From assembly GCA_963837515.1 (NCBI GenBank), contig CAWINT010000010.1, forward strand, positions 62,001 through 126,000: a stretch of 64,000 nt of DNA, read 5' to 3'. Positions 22,941 to 32,013 of the stretch are shown one piece after another. Source of the stretch: RYN-230 sp963837515. Lineage in GTDB: Bacteria > Actinomycetota > Actinomycetes > Streptosporangiales > Streptosporangiaceae. Position numbers and translations under genes: made by a program. Each line of letters begins with the position of its first letter. The first letter of the stretch is position 1. The notes beneath the pieces were generated by a model. It worked only from the letters and a program-made list of their open reading frames with translations, was not told the DNA's origin and did no database searches.

Positions 22941-23633
22941 ATGTCCCGCCGTGCAGTGTCCGCGAATGGCAGCCAGGGCATCCCCGAGGCCACCATCGCC
23001 CGCCTCCCCGTGTACCTGCGGGTGCTGTACGCCTTCGCCGAGCAGGACATCCCGACCGTGTCCAGCGAGGAACTCGCCGCCGCGGCCGGGGTCAACTCGG
23101 CCAAGCTGCGCAAAGACCTGTCGCATCTGGGCTCCTACGGCACCCGCGGCGTGGGCTACGACGTGGAGTACCTCGTCTACCAGGTGTCGCGGGAACTGGG
23201 CCTGACCCAGGACTGGCCGCTGATCATCGTCGGCGCCGGGAATCTGGGCCGCGCGCTGGCCAATTACGGCGGCTTCGCCTCGCGTGGCTTCCGGATCGCG
23301 GCCGTGCTGGACAGTGACCCCGAGGTCATCGGCACCGAGATCGCCGGCCACCGCGTGCTGGACGTTGCGCAGATAGAACAGGTGGTGGCCCAGAACCGGG
23401 TGTCCATCGGGGTGATCGCCACGCCCGCGCCGACCGCCCAGGCGGTGTGCGACCGGCTGGTCGGGTCGGGGGTCACCAGCATCCTTAACTTCGCCCCCGT
23501 TGTCCTCAATGTGCCTAGTGGCGTCAACGTGCGTAAGGTCAACCTGTCGATTGAGTTGCAGATCCTTGCCTTCCACGCGCAGCGGAGGTCGGTGGTGCGC
23601 GTACCCCAGGATGAGGAGGCGATCAGCCCATGA
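22941..23633 (+). CDS. rex: redox-sensing transcriptional repressor Rex
   Basis: NADH/NAD+-responsive repressor of 230 residues. The N-terminal winged helix (IPEATIARLPVYLRVLYAF ... INSAKLRKDL-type, here VNSAKLRKDLSHLGSYGTRG) is followed by a Rossmann domain with IIVGAGNLGRALANY. The ATG at 22941 follows AGGAG at 22924 at a long gap. A Rex operator lies in its own leader, giving autoregulation. In Streptomyces, Rex controls cyd and rex-hemACD, and the same arrangement is seen here: hemA starts inside the rex stop (ATGA). Confidence 0.95.
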   Translation: MSRRAVSANGSQGIPEATIARLPVYLRVLYAFAEQDIPTVSSEELAAAAGVNSAKLRKDLSHLGSYGTRGVGYDVEYLVYQVSRELGLTQDWPLIIVGAGNLGRALANYGGFASRGFRIAAVLDSDPEVIGTEIAGHRVLDVAQIEQVVAQNRVSIGVIATPAPTAQAVCDRLVGSGVTSILNFAPVVLNVPSGVNVRKVNLSIELQILAFHAQRRSVVRVPQDEEAISP

Positions 23634-24997
23634 GCGTGCTGGTCGTCGGGCTCAGCCACCGCAGCGCCTCGCTGGACATCCTGGAGCGGGCGGTGGTCAG
23701 CGGGGATGCCCTCGGCAAACTGCTCCGGGACGTCTCGCTGGCCCCGCCGGTGGCCGGGGTGTTCGTGGTGTCCACCTGCAACCGGGCCGAGGTGTACGCC
23801 GAGGTGGACAAGTTCCACGCGGGCGTGTCGGCCATCTGCGAGCTGCTGGCCCGCCACTCCGGGATCGCGCTCAGCGAGCTCACCCCGCACCTGTACGTGC
23901 ACTACGAGGACCGCGCGGTGCAGCATCTGCTGGCCGTGGCCTGCGGGCTGGAGTCCATGGTGCTGGGCGAGAGCCAGATCCTGGGCCAGGTCCGCAAGGC
24001 GCTGGGCACGGCGCGGGAGCACGGCACGCTGAGCCGGGCGCTCGGCGAACTGGGCACGCTGGCGCTGCGCACGGCCAAGCGGGCGCACGCCGAGACCGGC
24101 ATCGACCGCGCCGGGGCCAGCCTGGTCAGCGTGGGGCTGGAGGCGGCCCGCGCGGAGTGGCCCGGCCAACCGGCGGACCTCACCGGCCTGCGGGTGCTCG
24201 TGGTCGGGGCCGGCTCGATGAGCTCACTGGCGGCCACGTCGGCGGCCAGGCTGGGCGCGGCCCGCGTCGTGGTGGGCAACCGCAGCCCGGGGCGGGCCGC
24301 CAAGCTGGCCGCGGCCGTGCACGGCACCGCGGTGGGCATGTCCGGGCTGGCCGACGAGATCGCCGCGGCCGACCTGGTCATCTCCTGCACCGGCGCGACC
24401 GGGACGGTCATCAGCGCGGACCTCGTGGCCGGGGCGCTGGCGGCGCGGCCCGCGGCGCCGGGCCCGGCCCGGCCGCTGGTGCTGCTCGACTTGGCGCTGC
24501 CCCGCGACGTGCAGCCGGAGGTGGCGGACCTGCCCGGGGTGCGCCTGGTCGGGCTGGAGGCACTCGGTGACCACCTGGGGCTGCCCGGCGCGGGCCTGGG
24601 CGAAGGGGACGTCGCCGCGGTGCGGGCCATCGTGGCCGAAGAGTTCGCCGCCCGGGTGTCCGCGGTGCACGCGGCCCGGGTCGCGCCGACCGTGGTCGCG
24701 CTGCGGGCCAAGGCGGCCACCGTGGTGGACGCGGAACTCGCCCGGCTGGCGGGCCGGCTGGCCGCCGGTGACCACCAGACGCTGCAGGAAGTGGAACGGG
24801 CCATGCAGCGGGTGGTGGACAAACTGCTGCACGCCCCTACGGTGCGGGTCAAAGAGCTGGCCGGCTCCCCGGGCGGTGACGCCTACGAGAACGCCCTGCG
24901 GGTCCTGTTCGACCTGGACCCGGCGGTGGTCGCCGCGGTGACCGCGGCCGACCCGGCCGCGGTCAACCCGGACGCGGCCAGAGAGGAAGCCACGTGA
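23630..24997 (+). CDS. hemA: glutamyl-tRNA reductase
   Basis: First committed enzyme of C5 tetrapyrrole synthesis, 455 residues. The nucleophile is Cys50 in STCNRAEVY, the NADPH domain carries VLVVGAGSMSSLAA, and the C-terminal helical dimerisation domain is present. The motif GESQILGQVRKAL is intact. It reduces Glu-tRNA to glutamate-1-semialdehyde, passed to HemL encoded at the end of this operon. Overlaps rex and hemC by 4 nt each. Confidence 0.96.
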   Translation: MSVLVVGLSHRSASLDILERAVVSGDALGKLLRDVSLAPPVAGVFVVSTCNRAEVYAEVDKFHAGVSAICELLARHSGIALSELTPHLYVHYEDRAVQHLLAVACGLESMVLGESQILGQVRKALGTAREHGTLSRALGELGTLALRTAKRAHAETGIDRAGASLVSVGLEAARAEWPGQPADLTGLRVLVVGAGSMSSLAATSAARLGAARVVVGNRSPGRAAKLAAAVHGTAVGMSGLADEIAAADLVISCTGATGTVISADLVAGALAARPAAPGPARPLVLLDLALPRDVQPEVADLPGVRLVGLEALGDHLGLPGAGLGEGDVAAVRAIVAEEFAARVSAVHAARVAPTVVALRAKAATVVDAELARLAGRLAAGDHQTLQEVERAMQRVVDKLLHAPTVRVKELAGSPGGDAYENALRVLFDLDPAVVAAVTAADPAAVNPDAAREEAT

Positions 24998-25938
24998 GCA
25001 GGCCCCCGCTGCGGCTCGGCACCCGCAAGAGCCCTATGGCCCTGACCCAGTCCGGCCAGGTGGCCCGGCTGATCACCGAGCGCACCGGGGTGGACGTTGA
25101 GCTGGTCGGGCTGACCACGTTCGGTGACGTCACCCGGGCCGAGCTGGCCCAGATCGGCGGCACGGGCGTCTTCGTCAGCGCCCTGCGGGAGAGCCTGCTG
25201 GCCGGCCAGGTGGACCTCGTAGTGCACTCGCTGAAGGACCTGCCGGTCGGGCCGGTGCCCGCCCTGACGCTGGCCGCCGTGCCGGTCCGGGACGATCCCC
25301 GGGACGCGCTGGTCGCCCGGGACGGCGCCAAGTTCGCCGACCTGCCCGCCGGGGCGCGGATCGGTACCGGCTCGCCGCGCCGCGCCGCCCAGCTGCGGCT
25401 GCTCCGGCCGGACGTGCATCCCGTCCCGGTGCGCGGCAACGCCGGCACCCGGCTGGGCAAGGTGACCTCCGGCGAGCTGGACGCCGTGCTGCTGGCCCAC
25501 GCCGGGCTGGCCCGGATCGGCCGGCTGGACCTGGTCACGCAGGTGTTCGAGCCGGAGGAGATGCTGCCCGCCCCGGGCCAGGGCGCGCTCGCGGTCGAGT
25601 GCCGCAGCGCCGGCCCCGGCCTGGCCGCCCTGCTGGCCGGCGTGGACGACCCGGTCAGCCGCCAGGCGGTCGCCGCGGAACGCGCCGTGCTCGCCGGGCT
25701 GCAGGCGGGGTGCAGCGCGCCGGTGGGCGCGTATGCTGCCGGAGCGGAGTTGCTGCAGGTGAGGGCGGTTGTGGCCGCGGTCAACGGCGGGTCCGCGGTG
25801 CGGGCCGCCGCCAGCGGCCCAGCCGCCGAGGCGGATCGCCTCGGCCGCGACGTCGCCGCCGGCCTGCTGCGCCGCGGAGCCGGGCGGTACATGAGTTTGC
25901 CTTCGGGACTGGCCAGCGACAGGGACGATGCATCGTGA
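24994..25938 (+). CDS. hemC: hydroxymethylbilane synthase
   Basis: Porphobilinogen deaminase, 314 residues. The dipyrromethane cofactor attaches to Cys240 in GLQAGCSAPVGA. Also RLGTRKSPMAL at the N-terminus, HSLKDLP, and RGNAGTRLGK. GTG start overlapping hemA. The product is used by the next gene. Confidence 0.96.
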   Translation: MSRPPLRLGTRKSPMALTQSGQVARLITERTGVDVELVGLTTFGDVTRAELAQIGGTGVFVSALRESLLAGQVDLVVHSLKDLPVGPVPALTLAAVPVRDDPRDALVARDGAKFADLPAGARIGTGSPRRAAQLRLLRPDVHPVPVRGNAGTRLGKVTSGELDAVLLAHAGLARIGRLDLVTQVFEPEEMLPAPGQGALAVECRSAGPGLAALLAGVDDPVSRQAVAAERAVLAGLQAGCSAPVGAYAAGAELLQVRAVVAAVNGGSAVRAAASGPAAEADRLGRDVAAGLLRRGAGRYMSLPSGLASDRDDAS

Positions 25939-27566
25939 TCGGGACATCGAAGACGACGGACGAAGATCTGGCCGGCGCGTCGGCGGGCCATCCGGCGCAG
26001 CCGGGCATGGTGGCGTTCGTGGGCACCGGCCCCGGCGGCGCCGAGCTGCTCACCGTGCGCGCGGCCGCGCTGCTCAGCCGGGCCGACATGGTGGCCGGCC
26101 AGCCCGGCGTGCTCGATGACGTCCGTGACCTGATCCCGGCCGGAGCCGAGGTGCACAACCTGGCCGACCTGGCGGCCGGGCCGGGCCTGCTGGCCGGCGC
26201 GGCGCAGGCGGGACGGCTGGCCGTGGCGGTGTACCGCGGCGACCCGCTGCTGTTCGGCCCGGCGGCCGGGCACATCACGGCGATCGCCCGGGCCCGGGTG
26301 CGGTTCGAGATCGTGCCCGGCCTGCCCGCCGCGACCGCGGTCCCCGCGTACGCCGGCATCCCGCTGACCTCGGAGACCGCCGGGGACGTCCGGATCGTGC
26401 ACGCCGCCGACGTCAGCCGGGTCCCGGCCGACGGCGGCGCACCGCGCACCCTGGTCATTCTCGGCGCCGAGGCGGGACCGCCGGACCTGGCCAAGGTCCT
26501 CACCGCGGCTGGCTGGCCGGACACCACCCCGTTCACCATCACCTGGAACGGCGCCACCACCGAGCAGCTGACCGTGGCCTGCGCGCTGGGCTCGGTGGCG
26601 GCCGACCTGAAGGCAGCCGGGGTGAACCTGCTGACCGAGACCGGCCCGGCGGTGGCCGTTGTCGGCGAGACGGCCGCCGCGCAGCGCGAGCTGTCCTGGT
26701 ACGAGACCAAGCCGCTGTTCGGCTGGCGGGTCCTGGTGCCGCGGACCAAGGAGCAGGCCGGGGCGGTGTCCGCGCGGCTGCGGGCGCACGGCGCGGTGCC
26801 GGAGGAGGTACCGACGATCGCGGTGGAGCCGCCGCGCACCCCGCAGCAGATGGAGCGCGCGGTGCGGGGCCTGGTCACCGGCCGCTACCAGTGGGTGGCG
26901 TTCACCTCGGTGAACGCGGTACGGGCGGTCCGCGAGAAGCTGGAGGAGTACGGCCTCGACGCGCGGGCCTTCGCCGGCGTCAAGGTGGCGGCGGTGGGCG
27001 AGCAGACCGGGCGGGCGCTGGCCGAGTTCGGCATCAAGCCGGACCTGGTGCCGCAGGACGAGCAGTCCGGGGAGGGCCTGGCCAAGGCCTGGCAGCCGTA
27101 CGACAGCGCGCTCGACCCGATCAACCGGGTGCTGCTGCCGCGGGCCGACATCGCCACCGAGACGCTGGTCGCCCGGCTCACCGAGCTGGGCTGGGAGGCG
27201 GAGGACGTGACCGCCTACCGCACCGTCCGGGCGGCGCCGCCGCCCGCCCCGATCCGGGAGGCGATCAAGGGCGGCGGCTTCGACGCGGTCCTGTTCACCT
27301 CCTCCTCCACGGTGCGCAACCTGATCGGCATCGCCGGGAAGCCGCACGCGGTCACGGTCATCGCGGTGATCGGGCCGCAGACGGCGCGGACCGCCGCGGA
27401 GTACGGCCTGCGGGTGGATGTGCAGGCGCCCAAGCCGTCGGCCACCGCCCTGGTAGACGCGCTGGCCGAGTTCGCCGCCAGCACCCGGGACGCGGCCATC
27501 GCGGCCGGCGAGACCGTGCGCAAGCCCAGCGAGCGGCGGCGCGGGGCCCGGCGGCGGCTGAGGTAA
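25935..27566 (+). CDS. hemD: uroporphyrinogen-III synthase with N-terminal CobA-like methyltransferase domain
   Basis: Fusion of 543 residues. Residues ~20-250 are SAM uroporphyrinogen methyltransferase-like (VGTGPGGAELLTVRA, YRGDPLLFGP), clearly diverged from canonical CobA (which has GGDPFVFGRG). Residues ~265-525 are HemD uroporphyrinogen-III synthase (WRVLVPRTKEQAGAVS ... FTSSSTVRNL). The GTG at 25935 overlaps the hemC stop; in-frame sequence further upstream is a hemC shadow. The methyltransferase half may lead to siroheme or be inactive. This fused layout is common in actinobacteria. Confidence 0.92.
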   Translation: MIGTSKTTDEDLAGASAGHPAQPGMVAFVGTGPGGAELLTVRAAALLSRADMVAGQPGVLDDVRDLIPAGAEVHNLADLAAGPGLLAGAAQAGRLAVAVYRGDPLLFGPAAGHITAIARARVRFEIVPGLPAATAVPAYAGIPLTSETAGDVRIVHAADVSRVPADGGAPRTLVILGAEAGPPDLAKVLTAAGWPDTTPFTITWNGATTEQLTVACALGSVAADLKAAGVNLLTETGPAVAVVGETAAAQRELSWYETKPLFGWRVLVPRTKEQAGAVSARLRAHGAVPEEVPTIAVEPPRTPQQMERAVRGLVTGRYQWVAFTSVNAVRAVREKLEEYGLDARAFAGVKVAAVGEQTGRALAEFGIKPDLVPQDEQSGEGLAKAWQPYDSALDPINRVLLPRADIATETLVARLTELGWEAEDVTAYRTVRAAPPPAPIREAIKGGGFDAVLFTSSSTVRNLIGIAGKPHAVTVIAVIGPQTARTAAEYGLRVDVQAPKPSATALVDALAEFAASTRDAAIAAGETVRKPSERRRGARRRLR

Positions 27567-27580
27567 CGACAGGAGAAACG

Positions 27581-28576
27581 ATGCCCGGGTATCCCGCGGT
27601 CCGGCCCCGCCGGCTGCGCCGCACGGCGGCGCTGCGCCGGCTGGCCGCCCAGACCAGCGTGCAGCCATCGGATCTGGTCCTGCCCATGTTCGTCAAAGAG
27701 GGCATCGACGGGCCGCAGCCGGTGGCGTCGATGCCCGGGGTGGTCCAGCACACCCGGGACAGCCTGCGCAAGGCCGCGGCCGAGGCGGTCGAGGCCGGGG
27801 TCGGCGGGCTGATCCTGTTCGGCGTGCCCGCCGTCAAGGACGGCCGCGGCTCGGCCGCCGACGACCCGGACGGCATCCTCAACACCGCGCTCGCCGACCT
27901 GGCCGCCGACCTGGGCGAGGACACCGTGCTGCTGGCCGACCTGTGCCTGGACGAGTACACCGACCACGGCCACTGCGGGATCCTGACCCCGGCCGGGCAG
28001 GTGGACAACGACGCGACGCTGGAGCGGTACGCCTCGATCGCGGTGGCCCAGGCGGCGGCGGGCGCGCACGTGGTGGCGCCCAGCGGGATGATGGACGGCC
28101 AGGTGGCGGCGATCCGGGCCGCCCTCGACCGGGCCGGCCACCCGGACGTGGCCATCTGCGCGTACTCGGCCAAGTACGCCTCGGCCTTCTACGGGCCGTT
28201 CCGCGACGCTGCCGAGTGCGCGCCGCAGTTCGGCGACCGGGCCTCCTACCAGCAGGACCCGGCGGCCGGTGACGCGATGCGGGAGATCGAGCTGGACCTG
28301 GCCGAGGGCGCCGACCTCGTCATGGTCAAGCCGGCCCTGCCCTACCTGGACGTGATCAGCGCCGCCGCGGCCGCCAGCCCGGTCCCGGTGGCCGCCTACC
28401 AGGTGAGCGGGGAGTACGCGATGGTCGAGGCGGCCGCGGCCAACGGGTGGCTCGACCGGGACCGGGTCATCGCCGAGACGCTGACCGCCATCCGGCGGGC
28501 CGGGGCCAGCATCATCCTGACCTATTGGGCCGCCGAGGTGGCCCGGCGGCTCCGGTCAGCCGCGGGCTCGTGGTGA
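27581..28576 (+). CDS. hemB: delta-aminolevulinic acid dehydratase (porphobilinogen synthase)
   Basis: 331 residues, condenses two ALA into porphobilinogen. Schiff-base Lys250 in LVMVKPALPYLD and Lys198 in YSAKYAS. The metal site reads DLCLDEYTDHGHCG, a Cys/Asp/Cys mix between the zinc (three Cys) and magnesium (Asp) types. The ATG at 27581 has AGGAG 5 nt upstream; a much longer upstream frame is a hemD shadow. Confidence 0.96.
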   Translation: MPGYPAVRPRRLRRTAALRRLAAQTSVQPSDLVLPMFVKEGIDGPQPVASMPGVVQHTRDSLRKAAAEAVEAGVGGLILFGVPAVKDGRGSAADDPDGILNTALADLAADLGEDTVLLADLCLDEYTDHGHCGILTPAGQVDNDATLERYASIAVAQAAAGAHVVAPSGMMDGQVAAIRAALDRAGHPDVAICAYSAKYASAFYGPFRDAAECAPQFGDRASYQQDPAAGDAMREIELDLAEGADLVMVKPALPYLDVISAAAAASPVPVAAYQVSGEYAMVEAAAANGWLDRDRVIAETLTAIRRAGASIILTYWAAEVARRLRSAAGSW

Positions 28577-28712
28577 GACACCCGGTAACGGAGCAGGCCG
28601 GTGCGTTTCCGTTCCGCAACGATGGGGAGCGGCTGGCGCAGCTGCCTGCGCGCAGCGTTGCTAACCGGCCATCATCAGTAAGGAACGCTGTCATCCACCG
28701 AACTGGAGCCTG

Positions 28713-29384
28713 ATGGTCGCACCGGTGCTGCGCCGTAACCGGCGGCGGGACGCCGGCCGGCTGGCCGCGGCCGCCGCGGCGTACGCCGCCCGGGGCTGGC
28801 CGGTGTGCCTGGGCGCCTACCCGCCGCCGGACGCCCGGGTCACCGGACGGGCCTGCTCCTGCGACCGGGTCGGGTGCCCGGCCCCCGCCGCGCACCCGAT
28901 GTCCCCGGCCTGGCACCTGCTGGCCAGCACCGACGCGGCTGAGGTCCGGCAGCGCTGGGAACGGTACCCGGAGGCGAACATCGTGCTGCCCACCGGGCAG
29001 GTGTTCGACGTGCTGGACGTGCCCGCCGCGGCGGGCGCCGCGGCGCTGGAGGCGATGCGCCAGGCCGGGACGGCGCCCGGGCCGGTGGCGGCGGGCGGCG
29101 GGCGGGTGCTGTTCTTCGTGGCCACCCGCGGCGCTCCCGAGGACGAGGACGAATGGTGGTCCTGCCAGCTGGACTGCGAGCCCGAGGACGTGGGCGAGGT
29201 GGCCGGGCTGCGCTGGCACTGCCGGAACAGCTACCTGGTGGCCCCGCCGTCCCGGGACGCGGCCGGCGCCGCCGCCCGGTGGCTGTACCCGCTCCCGGAC
29301 GCCGCCGCCGGAAGCCCGGCGCTGCCGGATGCGGTCCGGTTGCTGGAATTCCTGGCCGACGCGTGTGAGGTGAAACTCGGGTGA
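28713..29384 (+). CDS. bifunctional DNA primase/polymerase-like (PrimPol N-terminal) protein
   Basis: Protein of 223 residues resembling the prim-pol domain alone, without a helicase part. N-terminal AAAYAARGWPVCLG, a Cys/His cluster CSCDRVGCPAPAAHP (about 50-64, zinc knuckle-like), NIVLPTGQVFDVLDVP where the catalytic D-h-D is expected but spaced as D-V-L-D, and WHCRNSYLVAPPS near the end. It may be catalytically inactive. It sits inside the haem operon, and its stop overlaps the hemL start. The role is unclear. Confidence 0.75.
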   Translation: MVAPVLRRNRRRDAGRLAAAAAAYAARGWPVCLGAYPPPDARVTGRACSCDRVGCPAPAAHPMSPAWHLLASTDAAEVRQRWERYPEANIVLPTGQVFDVLDVPAAAGAAALEAMRQAGTAPGPVAAGGGRVLFFVATRGAPEDEDEWWSCQLDCEPEDVGEVAGLRWHCRNSYLVAPPSRDAAGAAARWLYPLPDAAAGSPALPDAVRLLEFLADACEVKLG

Positions 29385-30679
29385 GTGCAGCGGGCCGCTC
29401 AACAGAGCTGTTCAATCGGGCCAGCGCGGTGATCCCGGGCGGGGTGAACTCGCCGGTGCGGGCGTTCGGCGCGGTGGGCGGGATCCCGGTGTTCATGGCG
29501 TCCGGCCAGGGCGCCTGGCTCACCGACGTGGACGGCCAGCGGTACGTGGACCTGGTGTGCTCCTGGGGGCCGATGATCCTCGGGCACGCCCACCCGGCGG
29601 TGGTCGGGGCGGTCACCGAGGCCGCCGCCCGGGGCACGTCGTTCGGCACCGCCACCGCGGGAGAGGTCGAGCTGGCCGAGGAGATCGTCGCCCGCGCCCC
29701 GGTGGAGAAGGTGCGGCTGGTCAACTCGGGCACTGAGGCGACCATGAGCGCGGTCCGGCTGGCCCGCGCCTTCACCGGCCGCCGGGTGGTGGTCAAGTTC
29801 GCCGGCTGCTACCACGGGCACGTGGACGCCCTGCTGGCCGCGGCCGGATCCGGGGTGGCCACCTTCGGGCTGCCCGACTCGCCCGGGGTGACCGGGGCGG
29901 CGGCCGCGGACACCCTGGTGCTGCCCTACAACGACGCGCTCGCGGTCCGCCAGGCGTTCGTGGAGCACGGGCCGCGGATCGCCTGCGTGATCACCGAGGC
30001 CTGCCCGGCCAACATGGGCGTGGTGCCGCCCGCGGCCGGCTTCAACGACCTGCTCGCCCAGCTGTGCCGGGAACACGGCGCGCTGCTGGTCATGGACGAG
30101 GTACTCACCGGGTTCCGGGTGACTTCCTCGGGCTGGTACGGCCGCGAGGGGGTGGCCGGGGACCTGACCACGTTCGGCAAGGTGATGGGTGGCGGCCTGC
30201 CCGCGGCCGCGTTCGGCGGGCGCAGCGAGATCATGGACCGGCTGGCGCCGACCGGGCCGGTGTACCAGGCGGGCACGCTGTCCGGCAATCCGCTGGCCAC
30301 CGCGGCCGGGCTGGCCACCCTGCGCGGTTGTACCCCGGAGGTGTACTCGCGGGTGGACGAGGTGGCGGCGACCGTCGCCAAGCTGGCCAGCGACGCCCTG
30401 GCGGCGGGCGGGGTGCCGTTCCGGCTGCAGGAGGCCGGCAGCCTGTTCTCGGTGTTCCTCGGCAGCGAGCAGCCGGTGCGCGACTACGGCGAGGCCCGCG
30501 GGCAGTCCACCGCAGCCTACGCGGCCTTCTTCCACGCCATGCTGGAGCAGGGGGTGTACCTGCCGCCGTCCCCGTTCGAGGCGTGGTTCGTGTCGGCCGC
30601 GCACGACGCGGAGGCGGTGGAACGCATCGAGGCGGCGCTGCCCGCCGCGGCCCGCGCCGCCGCCGTCGCGCTCGGCTGA
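29381..30679 (+). CDS. hemL: glutamate-1-semialdehyde 2,1-aminomutase
   Basis: PLP enzyme of 432 residues converting GSA to 5-aminolevulinate, completing the C5 route begun by HemA. PLP Lys267 is in TTFGKVMGGGLPAAAFGG, with INSGTEA-type phosphate cup (VNSGTEATM) and VMDEVLTGFR. GTG start overlaps the primase-like gene. Last gene of the operon, ended by a strong hairpin. Confidence 0.96.
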   Translation: MSAAGRSTELFNRASAVIPGGVNSPVRAFGAVGGIPVFMASGQGAWLTDVDGQRYVDLVCSWGPMILGHAHPAVVGAVTEAAARGTSFGTATAGEVELAEEIVARAPVEKVRLVNSGTEATMSAVRLARAFTGRRVVVKFAGCYHGHVDALLAAAGSGVATFGLPDSPGVTGAAAADTLVLPYNDALAVRQAFVEHGPRIACVITEACPANMGVVPPAAGFNDLLAQLCREHGALLVMDEVLTGFRVTSSGWYGREGVAGDLTTFGKVMGGGLPAAAFGGRSEIMDRLAPTGPVYQAGTLSGNPLATAAGLATLRGCTPEVYSRVDEVAATVAKLASDALAAGGVPFRLQEAGSLFSVFLGSEQPVRDYGEARGQSTAAYAAFFHAMLEQGVYLPPSPFEAWFVSAAHDAEAVERIEAALPAAARAAAVALG

Positions 30680-30744
30680 GCATCCTCCCGCCCGGGCCGG
30701 TCCTCCCGCCCGGGCCTTCCCGGCCCTCCCGGCCCGATTTCGAT

Positions 30745-30790
30745 AGCGGTGTGCATTACCCCCCGCTGCGGGGGGGTAATGCACACCGCT
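30745..30790. terminator. perfect 20-bp inverted repeat, bidirectional terminator
   Basis: Arms at 30745-30764 and 30771-30790 (AGCGGTGTGCATTACCCCCC and its exact complement) with a 6-nt loop GCTGCG. It lies between convergent hemL and the EamA-type transporter gene. No T-run. Confidence 0.75.
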
Positions 30791-30807
30791 CCTGGATCGG
30801 CCGCCGC

Positions 30808-31680
30808 TCAGCCCACGGCGATGCAGACGATGCCGGCCGCGATGGCGGCGGCGGCGGCGAGGCGGCGGCCCAGGGCGCCCTCGCCGAGCATTTTGCGGCC
30901 GAGCAGCACCCCGGCCAGCACGCTCACCTCGCGGGCCGGGGCCACCGCGCTCACTGCCGTGAAGCTCATCGCGGCCAGCACCAGGATGTAGGCCAGCGGG
31001 TAGAGCACCGCTGCACCGGCGATCTGCCGCGGGTAGCCGTGCCACACCTGGAGCGCCCGGGCCCGGTCGCGCAGTGCGAACGGGGCCAGCACCAGCGCCA
31101 TCACCGGCAGCGACGCGTAACCCTGGAGCAGCGGCGGTACCCGCAGAACGGCCACGGCGTACTTGTCCCACAGCGTGTAGCTGGCGATGAAGGCGCCGGT
31201 CACCAGGGCGAACACCAGAGCGCGGGGGACCCGTGCGGAGCCGGGCGGGCGCGGGCCGGCCGGAGTGCCGAGAGCCAGCACGCCGAGCACGACGAGCGCG
31301 AGGCCGACCAGCCCGGCCGGCCCGGGCCGCTCGCCGAGCAGCGCGATCCCGGCCAGGGCGGCCAGCAGCGCGCCGCTGCCGCGGCCGACCGGGTAAACAA
31401 GCGACAGGTCGCCGTGCCGGTAGCCGGACTGCAGGAACAGGAAGTAGCCCACCTGGAGCAGCCCCGTCCCGGCCATGAAGACCCAGCTCAGCGCGGTCAG
31501 CCGGGGCGGGTTCAGGATCAGGCTGACCGCCACCACCGGCGTGTACAACGCGGTGGCGGCCAGCGCGATCAGCCAGACGACGGACAGGCCGCCCGACGCC
31601 GACGCCTGCTTGGTGAACAGGTTCCAGGTGGCGTGGGCGACGGCGGCGACGAGAATCAGCGCGATGGCGGTCGGGCTCAC
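30808..31680 (-). CDS. EamA/DMT family transporter
   Basis: Inner-membrane protein of 290 residues with about ten hydrophobic helices in two EamA-like halves (ALILVAAVAHATWNLFTKQA start; second half VFALVTGAFIASYTLWDKYA). Likely a drug/metabolite-type exporter or permease, substrate unknown. I chose the GTG at 31680 (just after GGAG) because upstream in-frame sequence is Pro/Arg-rich and not membrane-like. An ATG about 30 nt further upstream is an alternative. Confidence 0.82.
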   Translation of the reverse strand: MSPTAIALILVAAVAHATWNLFTKQASASGGLSVVWLIALAATALYTPVVAVSLILNPPRLTALSWVFMAGTGLLQVGYFLFLQSGYRHGDLSLVYPVGRGSGALLAALAGIALLGERPGPAGLVGLALVVLGVLALGTPAGPRPPGSARVPRALVFALVTGAFIASYTLWDKYAVAVLRVPPLLQGYASLPVMALVLAPFALRDRARALQVWHGYPRQIAGAAVLYPLAYILVLAAMSFTAVSAVAPAREVSVLAGVLLGRKMLGEGALGRRLAAAAAIAAGIVCIAVG

Positions 31681-32013
31681 GGGGCGGCTCCACGGTCCGG
31701 CCCGGCGTGCGGGCATGACGCCGAGAGCCCTCGAGGTTTCTGTCCCGTCAGGTGTGGGCCCGGCGCCGGCGGCGGACCCGCCGCCCCGGCCGTGCCTGGC
31801 GCCGCTCGGTCCAGTCCGCCCGCCCTCATTGTGTGCGGCAAGTGCGGCTGCCCGGTGACCGGGCGCGGGCGGGGCGCGGAACCCTAGGCGCAACCACAAG
31901 CTGGCCGGAGTATACCGCCGGGTTCGTTCCCCGCTGGGACGCTGTTCGTTAACCAGGAGAAGCGGCGGGCGGGCGGATCAGCCGGGACGCCGGGCCGGTA
32001 GGCTGTGCGCGCC
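31681..32013. other. divergent promoter region, 333 nt
   Basis: Between the EamA-type gene (minus) and the phosphatase gene (plus). The only element I can support is TAGGCT at 31999-32004, a -10 box ending 9 nt before the ATG at 32014. No gene seen. Confidence 0.45.

Noticed and set aside
25935..26650. Loss-of-function in the HemD methyltransferase half
   Set aside because: The domain is diverged from canonical CobA, but similar divergence is usual in actinobacterial HemD fusions, so it is not treated as unusual here.
24963..27668. 901-codon minus-strand open frame opposite hemC-hemD
   Set aside because: Antisense shadow in the same way. The hem genes have unambiguous catalytic motifs.
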